From Erysipelotrichaceae bacterium 7770_A6 (GTDB lineage Bacteria; Bacillota_I; Bacilli_A; Erysipelotrichales; Erysipelotrichaceae), in the NCBI GenBank assembly GCA_014610835.1, contig QQXM01000005.1, positions 1-62,252 on the forward strand: DNA of 62,252 nucleotides, in the 5' to 3' direction. Positions 26,166 to 34,585 of the stretch are shown one piece after another (the first letter of the stretch is position 1; each line of letters opens with the position of its first letter). The notes under the pieces were generated by a model. The model did not search any database, was not told the origin of the DNA, and saw nothing but the letters and a program-made list of their open reading frames with translations. Made by a program: the position numbers and the translations under genes.

Positions 26166-27313
26166 TATTCTCCTGAATCAAAATTCAATCGTTTTTGTTT
26201 TAATTTATGATGGACTGCCTGTTTAACCAATGTATAGATGACTGCGAATGTTGGAACACCAATAAACATACCAACAACACCAAACATAGAACCACCAATA
26301 ATGATTGCGAACATTACCCATAATGTTGGTAAGCCAACCGCATCACCCAAGATATATGGTCCAATAATATTTCCATCACACTGCTGAAGAACAATAACAA
26401 ATACAAGGAATTCTGCAGCCTTCACCCAGTCAATCATAACAAGTATCAATAAGCAGGGAACAGCACCAATGAACGGTCCAAATACCGGAATCATATTTGT
26501 TATACCAACAACCAAGGCAATCAATACTGAATATGGCATGTTCAATAATTTACATCCCACATAACAGATGATTCCAATAATCAATGAATCAACTGCTTTA
26601 CCAGAAATAAATTTATAGAACATATCCGCTGTCAATTTGAATATTGAGGTAAGATCTAAAGCAACATTTTCAGGAACAATACAATATGTCACTTTCTTCA
26701 TCTGTAATATAAATTTTTCAGAATCTAATAATAGATATAATGCAATAATGATACCAATCAAGAAATTAATGACTTGTGTCACAATATCACCAACATAGCT
26801 GACAAGCTTTGTAAATCCACCAGAAGCACCAGTCATCCATTTTGCTAATTGACTTGCACCATCCATTAATAGATTTGTTAATGTATCGATCAGTTCTGTA
26901 TCTTTACCACCTAACTGTTGAATCAGCTTTGATGCATTTGTAATGTAATTGGATAAGTTACCAACAAACATGGAAATAGAAGAAATAACCTGTGGAACAA
27001 GCAGAGAAAAGAATCCAATCAAAATACCTAATAATGCAACAATCGATATTGCAACAGCGATATATCTCTTTGTTCTTTTAGAAAACTTTGTATTTTTTAA
27101 CAGTTTATTTTCCGCAAGATTTCTTAATGGTATTAAAAGAAAAGCTAGAATCATACCAAAGATAAATGGAAGCAATGCATGGAAAATAGATCCAATAGTA
27201 CCACCAAGAACATCTAAATTTGAAATAATTAAATAAAATAAAACAATAATAATGCCAGATATTGAAAAAGCTTTGATTGCTTCTTTTGTTTCAGACTTTA
27301 AATGAATATTCAT
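26165..27313 (-). CDS. AI-2E family transporter (PerM/YtvI-like)
   Basis: This is an integral membrane protein (382 aa) with about eight hydrophobic segments in the layout of the UPF0118/AI-2E family. Helix pairs flank a long amphipathic middle region (residues 120-190), and the late segment has GITNMIPVFGPFIGAVP and GNIIGPYILGDAVGLPTLWV. Members include TqsA and sodium/proton antiporters, so the substrate is open. The inner ATG at 27313 is chosen because GGAGG sits between it and the ATG four codons earlier. It is monocistronic and divergent from metK. Confidence 0.87.
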   Translation of the reverse strand: MNIHLKSETKEAIKAFSISGIIIVLFYLIISNLDVLGGTIGSIFHALLPFIFGMILAFLLIPLRNLAENKLLKNTKFSKRTKRYIAVAISIVALLGILIGFFSLLVPQVISSISMFVGNLSNYITNASKLIQQLGGKDTELIDTLTNLLMDGASQLAKWMTGASGGFTKLVSYVGDIVTQVINFLIGIIIALYLLLDSEKFILQMKKVTYCIVPENVALDLTSIFKLTADMFYKFISGKAVDSLIIGIICYVGCKLLNMPYSVLIALVVGITNMIPVFGPFIGAVPCLLILVMIDWVKAAEFLVFVIVLQQCDGNIIGPYILGDAVGLPTLWVMFAIIIGGSMFGVVGMFIGVPTFAVIYTLVKQAVHHKLKQKRLNFDSGE

Positions 27314-27393
27314 ATGTTCCTCCATTGAAAAGATTATACCATTTCTTTGATATAAAAAATCTTAAATGAAATACACAATGCATAATGTGTCGT

Positions 27394-27422
27394 TTGATTA
27401 ATTATATATATCATGTTTAAAT
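27394..27422 (+). promoter_or_regulatory. Promoter of the metK leader
   Basis: TTGATT (27394-27399), a 17-base spacer and TTAAAT (27417-27422) would start transcription a few bases before helix P1 of the riboswitch. Confidence 0.55.
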
Positions 27423-27430
27423 ATACTTGT

Positions 27431-27530
27431 CTTTAATCAAGAATGAGGTTAGAGGACTAGCTCTATAAGCCTCATACCAACCTGTTTTCAAAAAAAGGAA
27501 ATAAGGTGGTACAGCTGGTAACGATTAAGA
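27431..27530 (+). promoter_or_regulatory. SAM riboswitch, S-box (SAM-I-like), without an evident P4
   Basis: The leader folds by eye into an S-box core. P1 is TTTAATC (27432-27438) with GATTAAG (27523-27529). P2a is ATGAGG (27443-27448) with CCTCAT (27470-27475), and P2b is AGAG/CTCT with loop GACTAG. P3 is ACCaACCT (27476-27483) with AGGTGGT (27504-27510), where the bulged A matches the conserved GCAACC/GGTGC element. The P2 loop strand CTAGC can pair with GCTGG downstream of P3 as the pseudoknot. Only TAAC remains before P1 closes, so no P4 helix fits. It precedes metK, the expected target, and a terminator follows. Confidence 0.82.
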
Positions 27531-27545
27531 AAGAGTAAAAACGAT

Positions 27546-27593
27546 CTCTTTCATTCTACGTTAAAAAGACAAACGAAAGGAAAGGGTTTTTTT
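27546..27593 (+). terminator. Riboswitch-controlled terminator overlapping the metK ribosome binding site
   Basis: An interrupted stem (27546-27562 with about 27572-27586) is followed by seven T that run directly into the metK ATG. Its 3' strand contains the AAAGGAAAGGG ribosome binding site. The competing antiterminator is GAAAGAG (27529-27535) with CTCTTTC (27546-27552), and its first G belongs to P1, so SAM binding should favour termination. Confidence 0.72.
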
Positions 27594-28685
27594 ATGCCAA
27601 AATTTTATTTTACGTCTGAGTCTGTCACAAGCGGACACCCAGACAAAGTCTGTGATCTGATCGCAGATTCTATCCTTGATGAAGCTTTACGTCAAGATCC
27701 CAAAAGCCATATGGCTGTGGAAGCAACAATTAAAGATGATTTGATTCTTGTCTATGGTGAAGCTGGAACAAACGCAGTTATTGATTATGAAAAGATTGCT
27801 TTACAGGTCATGAAAGAAATCGGTTATGATGAAGAATATCACGTACTTGTAAAAGTAAACAAGCAATCCAGTGAAATCAATGGTGCTGTTGCGCATGATG
27901 AAATCTCTGCAGGAGATCAAGGTATCATGTTTGGCTATGCTGATGATGAAACAGAAGAATTGATGCCTTATGCAATTATCACAGCACACAAGCTTGCTAA
28001 AAAACTGGAAGAAGTCAGAAGACAGACACCATTCTTAAGACCAGATGGTAAAACACAGGTGACAGCTGAATACGTTGATGGAAAGCTTACAAGAGTTGAT
28101 ACAATCGTTGTATCTACACAGCATACTGCTGATGTAACACAAGAAGAAATCAGAAAGTGCATCAAGGAACAAGTCATTGATCCAGTCATTGATCCATCTC
28201 TTGTTGATGAAAATACAAAATACCTCATCAATCCATCCGGTTCCTTTGTACTTGGTGGCTCCTGGGGAGACTCTGGTACTACAGGCAGAAAGATTGTTGT
28301 AGATACATATGGTGGCTATGCCCCTATTGGTGGTGGATGCTTCTCCAGTAAGGATCCAACAAAGGTCGATCGTTCTGCTGCCTACTATGCTAGATACGTT
28401 TGTAAGAATCTAGTTGCCAATAGTTTAGCACATAAGTGTCAGTTAGAACTGTCTTATGCAATCGGTGTTCAACAGCCAATTTCTGTATATGTAAAATCTT
28501 TTGGAACAAGTAAATATTCAGATGATGAATTACAGGCAATTGTATTAAAGAACTTCGATTTCTCTGTAAAAAACATCATTGATGAATTAGATCTCAGACG
28601 TCCAATCTATCGTGAAACAGTTAACTATGGTCACTTTGGAAAGAAAGATCTTCCTTGGGAACAATTCAAAAAGATTGAACTTTAA
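27594..28685 (+). CDS. metK: S-adenosylmethionine synthetase
   Basis: It makes SAM from methionine and ATP. The N-terminal signature TSESVTSGHPDKVCDLIAD and later AGDQGIMFGYA, LRPDGKTQVT and KDPTKVDRSAAYYARY are clear. At 363 aa it is about 20 residues shorter than the E. coli enzyme, mainly in the flexible active-site loop region and at the C-terminus. Two normally near-invariant motifs differ: GGPxGDxGLTGRK reads GGSWGDSGTTGRK, and GGGAFSGKD reads GGGCFSSKD. It is therefore a divergent MetK subtype, probably active given the SAM riboswitch ahead of it. AAAGGAAAGGG precedes the ATG. Confidence 0.93.
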   Translation: MPKFYFTSESVTSGHPDKVCDLIADSILDEALRQDPKSHMAVEATIKDDLILVYGEAGTNAVIDYEKIALQVMKEIGYDEEYHVLVKVNKQSSEINGAVAHDEISAGDQGIMFGYADDETEELMPYAIITAHKLAKKLEEVRRQTPFLRPDGKTQVTAEYVDGKLTRVDTIVVSTQHTADVTQEEIRKCIKEQVIDPVIDPSLVDENTKYLINPSGSFVLGGSWGDSGTTGRKIVVDTYGGYAPIGGGCFSSKDPTKVDRSAAYYARYVCKNLVANSLAHKCQLELSYAIGVQQPISVYVKSFGTSKYSDDELQAIVLKNFDFSVKNIIDELDLRRPIYRETVNYGHFGKKDLPWEQFKKIEL

Positions 28686-28687
28686 TC

Positions 28688-28715
28688 AAAAACGAGTCAC
28701 AATGGCTCGTTTTTT
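28688..28715 (+). terminator. Terminator of metK
   Basis: AAAACGAGTC (28689-28698) and GGCTCGTTTT (28704-28713) form a stem with one wobble, followed by T. It covers the ATG of a short open frame (28703), which is why I do not accept that frame's start. Confidence 0.85.
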
Positions 28716-29450
28716 CATGTACATAGTTCTTTGTCTGCCTATTGATTTTATTCTGATTGCGGTATTCCCACTTGGGATTACCAGTGCCGCACTTGCGACA
28801 GGGATTTCACAAAGTATTGGTGGATTTTTCCAATCATTTACTTCATGAAAAAGAATAGCTCACTATTAAAAATTATTCCAACAAAGCTGGAAGCATCTCC
28901 TGTCATACATGTAGCATCCAACGGTGCTTCTGAATTCATGACAAATATTTCTTCTTCCTTAGTATCTATGCTATTTAATCTGCAGCTGTTGAAGTACCTT
29001 GGAAAAAATGGTGTTGTGACATATGGTGTACTCATGTACGCACAGTTTATCTTCGTTGCAATATACTTTGGATACACTGTTGGAATCAGTTCAATATTAA
29101 TTACAGTTATCTGCAGATTTTCTTCTCCATATCTTGCACAGCTGTTCGTTGGATACTCAAAAGATCTGCTGGAAATCACAGTCAAAGCATTTTCACTCTA
29201 TTGCTTTACATTCTTGTTTTTTGGATTAAATACAATGACAAGCGCATACTTCACCGCATTGAATAACGGAAAAATTTCAGCATGTATCTCTTTTGTTCGA
29301 ACATTATTATTTCAAACAACATGTATTCTCGTATTACCACAGCTGTTTGGTTCAGATGGAATCTGGCTGTCTACAGCCTGTGCAGAAATACTCGCATTAC
29401 CCATCTCTATCTATTTCCTGATTACAAGAAAAGATGAATACCGATATTAA
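28716..29450 (+). pseudogene. Truncated and frameshifted MATE family efflux pump
   Basis: The first frame reads MYIVLCLPIDFILIAVFPLG and SAALATGISQSIGGF, which matches the middle of a MATE transporter. At about 28832-28836 the frame breaks within a run of five T: one extra T would restore GGFFPIIYFMKKNSSL and lead into the second frame (28845 onward), which continues to a normal MATE C-terminus (ISIYFLITRKDEYRY). The N-terminal half, roughly 170-190 residues, is missing, and the sequence starts inside the metK terminator. This is a decayed copy. An intact MATE gene is present at 44466-45857. Confidence 0.85.
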
Positions 29451-29486
29451 AAAAACAGATGAATTTTAATTTTCATCTGTTTTCTT
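29449..29486. terminator. Bidirectional terminator between the MATE remnant and ileS
   Basis: A perfect 12-bp stem AAAACAGATGAA/TTCATCTGTTTT (29452-29463 with 29472-29483) is flanked by A and T runs. It serves ileS on the minus strand and the old MATE gene on the plus strand. Confidence 0.88.
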
Positions 29487-29494
29487 CATTTTAA

Positions 29495-32215
29495 TTACTT
29501 TTCAGCTTCCATCACAACCTGACATCTTGGACAGAGTCCATTTTCATCAGCATCTGTAGAGTAATTCCAGCATCTTGGACACTTTGTACCTGTTGCCTTG
29601 ACAACCTTGACACTTCTTTCTGCACCAACTTCAACCGTTGCCTTAGAAACAATGAGCCACTGTGCCAAGCTTCCATTCAAGCCTTCATTTAACTTGTCAG
29701 CATCTTCTTCACATACTGTCAACTGTACTTCAGCTTCTTGTGCTGTACCGATTGTCTTAGCATTTCTGCTTTCTTCCAAAGCCTTCATGACATCAGTTCT
29801 AACATCAAGCAAGGAAGCAAATTCTTCCTTCAGTGCATCAGCATTTGCATAAGATTCCACTGCTGGGAAATGACAATAATGAACAGATTCAGCTTCGTCA
29901 TTGTTGAAATGCATCCATACTTCTTCTGTTGTATAGCAGAGGAATGGTGCCCAAAGCTTAACCAATGCATCCAGACACTTCCAGTAAACTGTCTGTACCT
30001 GTCTTCTTCTTGTATCATTTAATGCATTACAGTAAAGAATATCCTTTGTGAAATCACAATAGTAAGAAGATAATTCATTTACCATAAAGTTCATCAACAC
30101 TTTAGAAGTATCGACATAGTCATACTCTTCACAATCCTTGCGAACTTCTTTGACTACATCATTCAGTTTTACCAGGATGTACTGATCTACAGCTGTAAGA
30201 TCATCATAAGCAACCATATCCTTCTTAGGATCAAAATCATTTGCATTGATATTACCTAACAAGAAACGGAATGTATTTCTAATCTTACGATACTGATCAG
30301 AAACCTGCTTAATATTGCTTGGTCCAAGCTTCAAGTCTTCCTTGAAGTCAGATGTCATAGCCCAAAGTCTAAATACATCGGCACCATTAACATTGATAAT
30401 ATCCATTGGATTTACAACATTACCAACAGACTTACTCATCTTTTCACCCTTAGAGTCAACAACATAGCCATGAGAAAGAACTTCCTTATATGGAGCTGTT
30501 CCATTGACTGCAGTAGAAACGATCAATGAAGAGTTGAACCAGCCTCTATACTGGTCACTGCCTTCAAAGTATAGATCACATGGATAATCATATCCTCTAG
30601 CCTGCAATTCATTCCAGCTGGATCCACTATCGAACCAGACGTCCATGATATCCTTTTCTTTTGTAAAGTTACCATTTGGAAATTTTGGATTTGTGTATCC
30701 TTCTGGTAAAAGATCCTTTGCATCATGTTCAAACCAGTAGTTAGAACCATATTTACCAAACAATTCAGCAATATGATTAAATACTTCAAGTTCCATGATT
30801 GGAGAACCATCTTCATTGTAGATGATAGGAATTGGTACACCCCAGAGTCTCTGTCTAGAAATACACCAGTCACCTCTATCCGCAATCATATTATGCATTC
30901 TCTTCTGACCGAATGAGTTATGCCATGTAATCTTGTTGTCAATTTCATCTAAGAGCTGTGGTTTCAATTTATCAATAGAACAGAACCACTGTTTCACAGC
31001 TCTGAAGATAACCTTCTTCTTTAAACGATCATCATGTGGATAGCTATGTGTGATATTTTCAACAGCTAATAAGCATCCCTTTTCATTCATATCATGAATA
31101 ACAGCCTTAGAACAATCTTCAAAGAACATTCCCTGATACTTGCCAGCTTCTTCATTCATATTACCTTGGTAATCAACAGTATTGATAGGAGCGATACCAT
31201 ATTTAGCACATACAAGGAAGTCATCCAAACCATGACCACCAGCTGTATGAACAACACCAGTACCATCTTCATCTGTAACGTGCTTGCCAAGTAATGTTGG
31301 ACATTCCTTGTCTAATACAACATGATGATATGTAATACCTTCTAATTCTCTACCTTTGAATGTTCTTAGAACACCCTGGTTTTCAAGATTAAACTTTTCA
31401 AGCAGCTGATCAACAAATTTAGCTAAGAATACAAGTTTTCCCTTTTCTGTCTGTACTTCAGCATATTCAAGATTATCATTCAAACATACTGCTTCGTTAG
31501 ATGGAATTGTCCAAGGCGTTGTTGTCCAGATAACGTAATAATCATCACTGTCTAATATGCCTTTGCCATCCGCAATCTGGAATGCAAGATAGATTGTTGC
31601 GTCCTTAACATCACGATAAACGATTTCAGAGTCCGCAACTGCAGTTTCATTGAATGGTGACCAGTAAACAGGTTTTAATCCCTGGAAGATCATGCCTTCA
31701 CTTGCCATCTTTCCGAATGTCTTTACCTGTCTTTCTTCAAATTCAGGTAAAAGTGTGATATATGGATGTTCATAATCAGCAACCTGACCTAAACGCTGTT
31801 CTGTTTCCATCTGTTGTGCAATCTGTGTATGAACAAATTCATCACATTTCTTTCTGAATTCAGCTGCAGTGATTTTCTTACGATCAACACCTAATTTCTG
31901 AATTGCATTTTCCGTTGGTAAACCATGTGTATCCCATCCTGGAAAGAATGGTGTGTAAAATCCTAACATTGCATGAGATCTAACGATAAAGTCCTTGATA
32001 GAACGGTTCATCGCTGTACCAGCATGTAAATTACCATTTGCATATGGTGGACCATCATGCAAGATAAATGCTTTTTCACCTTCATGATGCTTTAGAATTT
32101 CATGATAGTAGTTGTTTTGCTGCCACTGTTTTAAAATGCCAGGTTCTTTTTTTGCAAGATTACCTCTCATTTCAAAATCTGTCTGAGGCATGTGTAATGT
32201 TTGTTTGTAGTCCAT
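29495..32215 (-). CDS. ileS: Isoleucyl-tRNA synthetase
   Basis: This charges tRNA-Ile (906 aa). The Rossmann core has PYANGNLHAGTAMN, where the usual HIGH motif reads HAGT at 64-67, and a normal KMSKSVGN loop. The editing domain is present in the middle. The C-terminal zinc knuckle has CPRCWNY and CPRCQVV. Length is typical of the bacterial zinc-containing type. The leader is a T-box, so expression follows the level of uncharged tRNA-Ile. It lies directly after divIVA, the conserved sepF-ylmH-divIVA-ileS order of Firmicutes. GGAG precedes the ATG. Confidence 0.97.
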   Translation of the reverse strand: MDYKQTLHMPQTDFEMRGNLAKKEPGILKQWQQNNYYHEILKHHEGEKAFILHDGPPYANGNLHAGTAMNRSIKDFIVRSHAMLGFYTPFFPGWDTHGLPTENAIQKLGVDRKKITAAEFRKKCDEFVHTQIAQQMETEQRLGQVADYEHPYITLLPEFEERQVKTFGKMASEGMIFQGLKPVYWSPFNETAVADSEIVYRDVKDATIYLAFQIADGKGILDSDDYYVIWTTTPWTIPSNEAVCLNDNLEYAEVQTEKGKLVFLAKFVDQLLEKFNLENQGVLRTFKGRELEGITYHHVVLDKECPTLLGKHVTDEDGTGVVHTAGGHGLDDFLVCAKYGIAPINTVDYQGNMNEEAGKYQGMFFEDCSKAVIHDMNEKGCLLAVENITHSYPHDDRLKKKVIFRAVKQWFCSIDKLKPQLLDEIDNKITWHNSFGQKRMHNMIADRGDWCISRQRLWGVPIPIIYNEDGSPIMELEVFNHIAELFGKYGSNYWFEHDAKDLLPEGYTNPKFPNGNFTKEKDIMDVWFDSGSSWNELQARGYDYPCDLYFEGSDQYRGWFNSSLIVSTAVNGTAPYKEVLSHGYVVDSKGEKMSKSVGNVVNPMDIINVNGADVFRLWAMTSDFKEDLKLGPSNIKQVSDQYRKIRNTFRFLLGNINANDFDPKKDMVAYDDLTAVDQYILVKLNDVVKEVRKDCEEYDYVDTSKVLMNFMVNELSSYYCDFTKDILYCNALNDTRRRQVQTVYWKCLDALVKLWAPFLCYTTEEVWMHFNNDEAESVHYCHFPAVESYANADALKEEFASLLDVRTDVMKALEESRNAKTIGTAQEAEVQLTVCEEDADKLNEGLNGSLAQWLIVSKATVEVGAERSVKVVKATGTKCPRCWNYSTDADENGLCPRCQVVMEAEK

Positions 32216-32243
32216 GACTTCTTCTCCTTCTTAGGACACCATA

Positions 32244-32440
32244 TAAAAAGCGTCCTCATTCTAAGGACGCTGTAAGCGCGGTACCACCTTAGTTTATGCA
32301 TAGATACAACTATACATACTCTTGTTGGATCCTTTATCGCAGGATATACGACTGTTCATGAGGTGATGTCTTTTCAAAAACTTCCTTGCTGTTTTTCAGC
32401 TGCCACAGCTCTCTAATAAATTCCATTTTCAAAAGCGCGT
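32244..32440 (-). promoter_or_regulatory. T-box leader of ileS
   Basis: Read on the minus strand, the T-box AAGGTGGTACCGCG (32277-32290) is followed by a terminator GCGTCCT/AGGACGC (32250-32256 with 32264-32270) and a T run. Upstream lies a stem I region with AGAGAGCTGTGG and a putative specifier ATC (32343-32345) for isoleucine, consistent with ileS. The 5' end is uncertain and nearly touches the divIVA stop, so the promoter may lie within divIVA, or readthrough may supply the RNA. Confidence 0.88.
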
Positions 32441-32446
32441 CCTCAA

Positions 32447-32929
32447 TCAACGCAGTTTAGATTCCGCATCCTCAAGCCATCTCATATCTGGCATCTGAGG
32501 AATTCTGAAATCATCCAGTTGTTGAAGCAATTGTTCTAATTGTTTCTTCATATCACCTTTCACATCTGTTGCCTGAGAATACAGTTTCGTTAGATCAATT
32601 AATATTAATCTAGCAGTTGAAATGGCTTCACGAATAATTTCATCTGCATTTTTCTGCGCAGTAGAAATAATTTCATTTGCTTCTCTAAGCGAAAGACGAG
32701 CGATATTGTCAGCAGCTTCTTGACGAGACTGCTCAGTTGTGAGTATCTGCTGATATCTTTGCTTCATATCTTCCAGTGTTCTTGTTGTTTCAACTAACTG
32801 CTGCTGATATAAAGATAACTTCTTCTGAAGTTGTTCGATCTGTTGGGCGTATTGATCAATTGCATCATCTACCGCAAATCGGTCATATCCATTTTTCATG
32901 ACTCTGAATGTTGGTTTCTGCGTACTCAT
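32447..32929 (-). CDS. divIVA: DivIVA-domain cell division protein
   Basis: This is a membrane-curvature-binding coiled-coil protein that guides division and polar growth (160 aa). The N-terminal motif PTFRVMKNGYDRFAVDDAID is followed by two coiled-coil blocks (about 25-60 and 60-130, rich in Gln and Glu). AGGG stands before the ATG. It follows ylmH by 14 bases, in the conserved division cluster. The last 30 residues are variable. Confidence 0.88.
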   Translation of the reverse strand: MSTQKPTFRVMKNGYDRFAVDDAIDQYAQQIEQLQKKLSLYQQQLVETTRTLEDMKQRYQQILTTEQSRQEAADNIARLSLREANEIISTAQKNADEIIREAISTARLILIDLTKLYSQATDVKGDMKKQLEQLLQQLDDFRIPQMPDMRWLEDAESKLR

Positions 32930-32943
32930 GATGATTTCCCTTC

Positions 32944-33687
32944 TTATATACTCACTTCGATTTCTGCAAGGATGCGATTGCTTCTTGTCTGTTTCATAAC
33001 ACCAAGATACTTAAAACGACCATATCCACGAATAGAAATCGTATCGTTATTATCGCACATCTTATCCCCAGCTTCAAGCGTGATATGATTCACTTGCACA
33101 AGACCTTGCTGGATCATTTCTTTCGCTTTACTACGCGAAATATGAGCAATTCCCGCAACCAGAGCATCGATTCTTTCACTGGCAATAATCGCAGTCATTC
33201 GTCTGGTATGAAATACCTGGGATGGATGTTCCTGGATTTCATGAAAATGAACACTCAATTGATTGATTCTTGTTAAGTTGTCTATTAGAAATCTAGCCAT
33301 CGATTCATTTGTATACAAATAAATATGATCCTCATCAATCCAGAAATCTCCAAAAGAATGGCGATCAATCTGTAGATGCATCAATGCTCCTAAAATATCT
33401 CGATGAGAAATTTTACGAAACCTTTGATCTACTCTTGCAGAAATACACGTGATATCAAAAAAATCATCTTCCTCATCATAGAGAAAAACGATTTTCTTTT
33501 TCCGTGCTTCTGGATATCCACCAACATATTGTATGTGCTTTGACGGTGGAAACATTTTACTGACATAAGCAATTTCTTCTTCATTCAAGAAAGAAGAGTG
33601 CATTGTTTTATGCCATGTATTGCTTTTTTCTTCAAGATCGTATAAATGTGCAACTAATGAGTCATAATCATCATGATTAGTCATCAT
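32944..33687 (-). CDS. ylmH: YlmH family S4-domain RNA-binding protein
   Basis: This is an RNA-binding protein with a C-terminal S4 domain (RIDALVAGIAHISRSKAKEMIQ, then GLVQVNHI and GRFKYLGV). The N-terminal part holds the YlmH-specific domain (MFPPSKHIQYVGGYPEARKK). YlmH is linked to division and, in some Firmicutes, to rescue of stalled ribosomes. The start is uncertain: ATG pairs at 33687 and 33684 have only a weak GGAAAG ahead of them and overlap the end of sepF, so translation is probably coupled. The upstream in-frame ATG at 33717 lies inside sepF and is less likely. Confidence 0.87.
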   Translation of the reverse strand: MMTNHDDYDSLVAHLYDLEEKSNTWHKTMHSSFLNEEEIAYVSKMFPPSKHIQYVGGYPEARKKKIVFLYDEEDDFFDITCISARVDQRFRKISHRDILGALMHLQIDRHSFGDFWIDEDHIYLYTNESMARFLIDNLTRINQLSVHFHEIQEHPSQVFHTRRMTAIIASERIDALVAGIAHISRSKAKEMIQQGLVQVNHITLEAGDKMCDNNDTISIRGYGRFKYLGVMKQTRSNRILAEIEVSI

Positions 33688-34114
33688 CGCTTTCCAGGGA
33701 AATGTCACCTGTAACATTTACATTCTTTGGAGTACAAAGAATAACATTATGACCAATCTTCTGAATTGTGCCATCTAACGCAAATACAACACCTGTCAAG
33801 AAATCAATTGTTCTTTGTGCATATTCTCTCTGTAAACGATGTAAGTTTACAACACATGCTTTTCTATTCTTTAAGTGCTTTGCGATTTCTTCAGCTTCTT
33901 CAAAAGATCTTGGTTCAAATAAAACCATAGACGCATTTGTAGGAATTGTATTTACTGAAGTCTTTGTAGCTTCATAAGAAGAAACTGGCTTTGTTTCACT
34001 TTCTTTGTACTGAAGAACCTGTTCCTTTTCTTCGTACTGATTATCATCATCTTCATATTCATCATCGTCATCATCTAATGGTGCGATAAAATTTTTTAAT
34101 TTTTCAAATGCCAT
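33677..34114 (-). CDS. sepF: Cell division protein SepF
   Basis: SepF bundles FtsZ filaments and anchors them to the membrane (145 aa). The N-terminal amphipathic helix AFEKLKNFI is followed by an acidic linker (DDDDDEYEDDD) and the SepF core (MVLFEPRSFEEAEEIAKHL, then RAT-region residues KACVVNLHRL and FLTGVVFALDG). The ATG at 34114 has a perfect GGAGG eight bases upstream; the open frame extends further but without support. First gene of the division cluster. Confidence 0.93.
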   Translation of the reverse strand: MAFEKLKNFIAPLDDDDDEYEDDDNQYEEKEQVLQYKESETKPVSSYEATKTSVNTIPTNASMVLFEPRSFEEAEEIAKHLKNRKACVVNLHRLQREYAQRTIDFLTGVVFALDGTIQKIGHNVILCTPKNVNVTGDISLESDDD

Positions 34115-34139
34115 ATTGTTTTCCTCCAATAACACGACT

Positions 34140-34148
34140 ATTATAACA
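34140..34148 (-). promoter_or_regulatory. Extended -10 promoter of sepF
   Basis: The minus strand reads TGTTATAAT, the same extended -10 as at cdaA, 25 bases before the ATG. No strong -35 is seen. Confidence 0.55.
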
Positions 34149-34225
34149 CGCAACACGCTTTGATGAATATCATAAAATCGCTTTGTAACGCGAAATATCA
34201 TCTTTTCATACGAAAAATACAATAG

Positions 34226-34231
34226 TACAAT
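34226..34231 (+). promoter_or_regulatory. -10 box of a probable leaderless transcript
   Basis: TACAAT ends six bases before the ATG at 34238, and no ribosome binding site is present. A second TACAAT lies eight bases upstream (34218-34223). Confidence 0.45.
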
Positions 34232-34237
34232 ATTTGC

Positions 34238-34585
34238 ATGAAAAAAATCAAAGAAAAACTATTCAATCGTTTTGCATGTATCTTGTATGCAATCGCAGCT
34301 GTTCTTTCAGCAGTCTATGGACTGGTCTATGGACCATTCTATGTTCACTTTATTGACGGCTTAACAATCATGGGTGTCTTATACTTTATGATTGCGGTCA
34401 TCCTTTGGGGACAAAAAGGAAAAATCATTGATATGAATTCCATTCGTCTCAAAAGATTTTCTCAACACTCGCAAGATGCTTTTAATGAGAATGAACATTA
34501 TGGCTATTATAAAGAGAAGAATAAATTCATTTACCCTTCTCTTCTTGTCTTATTGATTGCTTTTATTCTTGCATCCCTGTATTAA
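34238..34585 (+). CDS. Small membrane protein, DUF3899-like
   Basis: This is a 115-aa protein of unknown function. Hydrophobic helices are visible at about 12-30 (FACILYAIAAVLSAVYGLV), 40-57 and 97-114, with a basic, hydrophilic stretch of 40 residues between the second and third. The layout recalls DUF3899 proteins, but I cannot confirm this. It lacks a ribosome binding site and has a -10 box six bases before the ATG. Its last codon overlaps the convergent zinc-ribbon gene by four bases, and no terminator separates them. Confidence 0.65.
   Translation: MKKIKEKLFNRFACILYAIAAVLSAVYGLVYGPFYVHFIDGLTIMGVLYFMIAVILWGQKGKIIDMNSIRLKRFSQHSQDAFNENEHYGYYKEKNKFIYPSLLVLLIAFILASLY

Noticed and set aside
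27500-27515. T-box in the metK leader (AAGGTGGTAC)
   Set aside because: The same bases form the 3' strand of P3 in the S-box core. The rest of the T-box motif, specifier stem and tRNA-dependent terminator are missing.
28612-28848. 78-aa gene starting inside metK, or at the ATG at 28703
   Set aside because: The start is inside metK or its terminator. The content is the first part of the MATE remnant.
34582-34585. Four-base tail-to-tail overlap as regulatory antisense
   Set aside because: Short convergent overlaps are common in compact genomes. No terminator lies between the genes, but nothing else supports antisense control.
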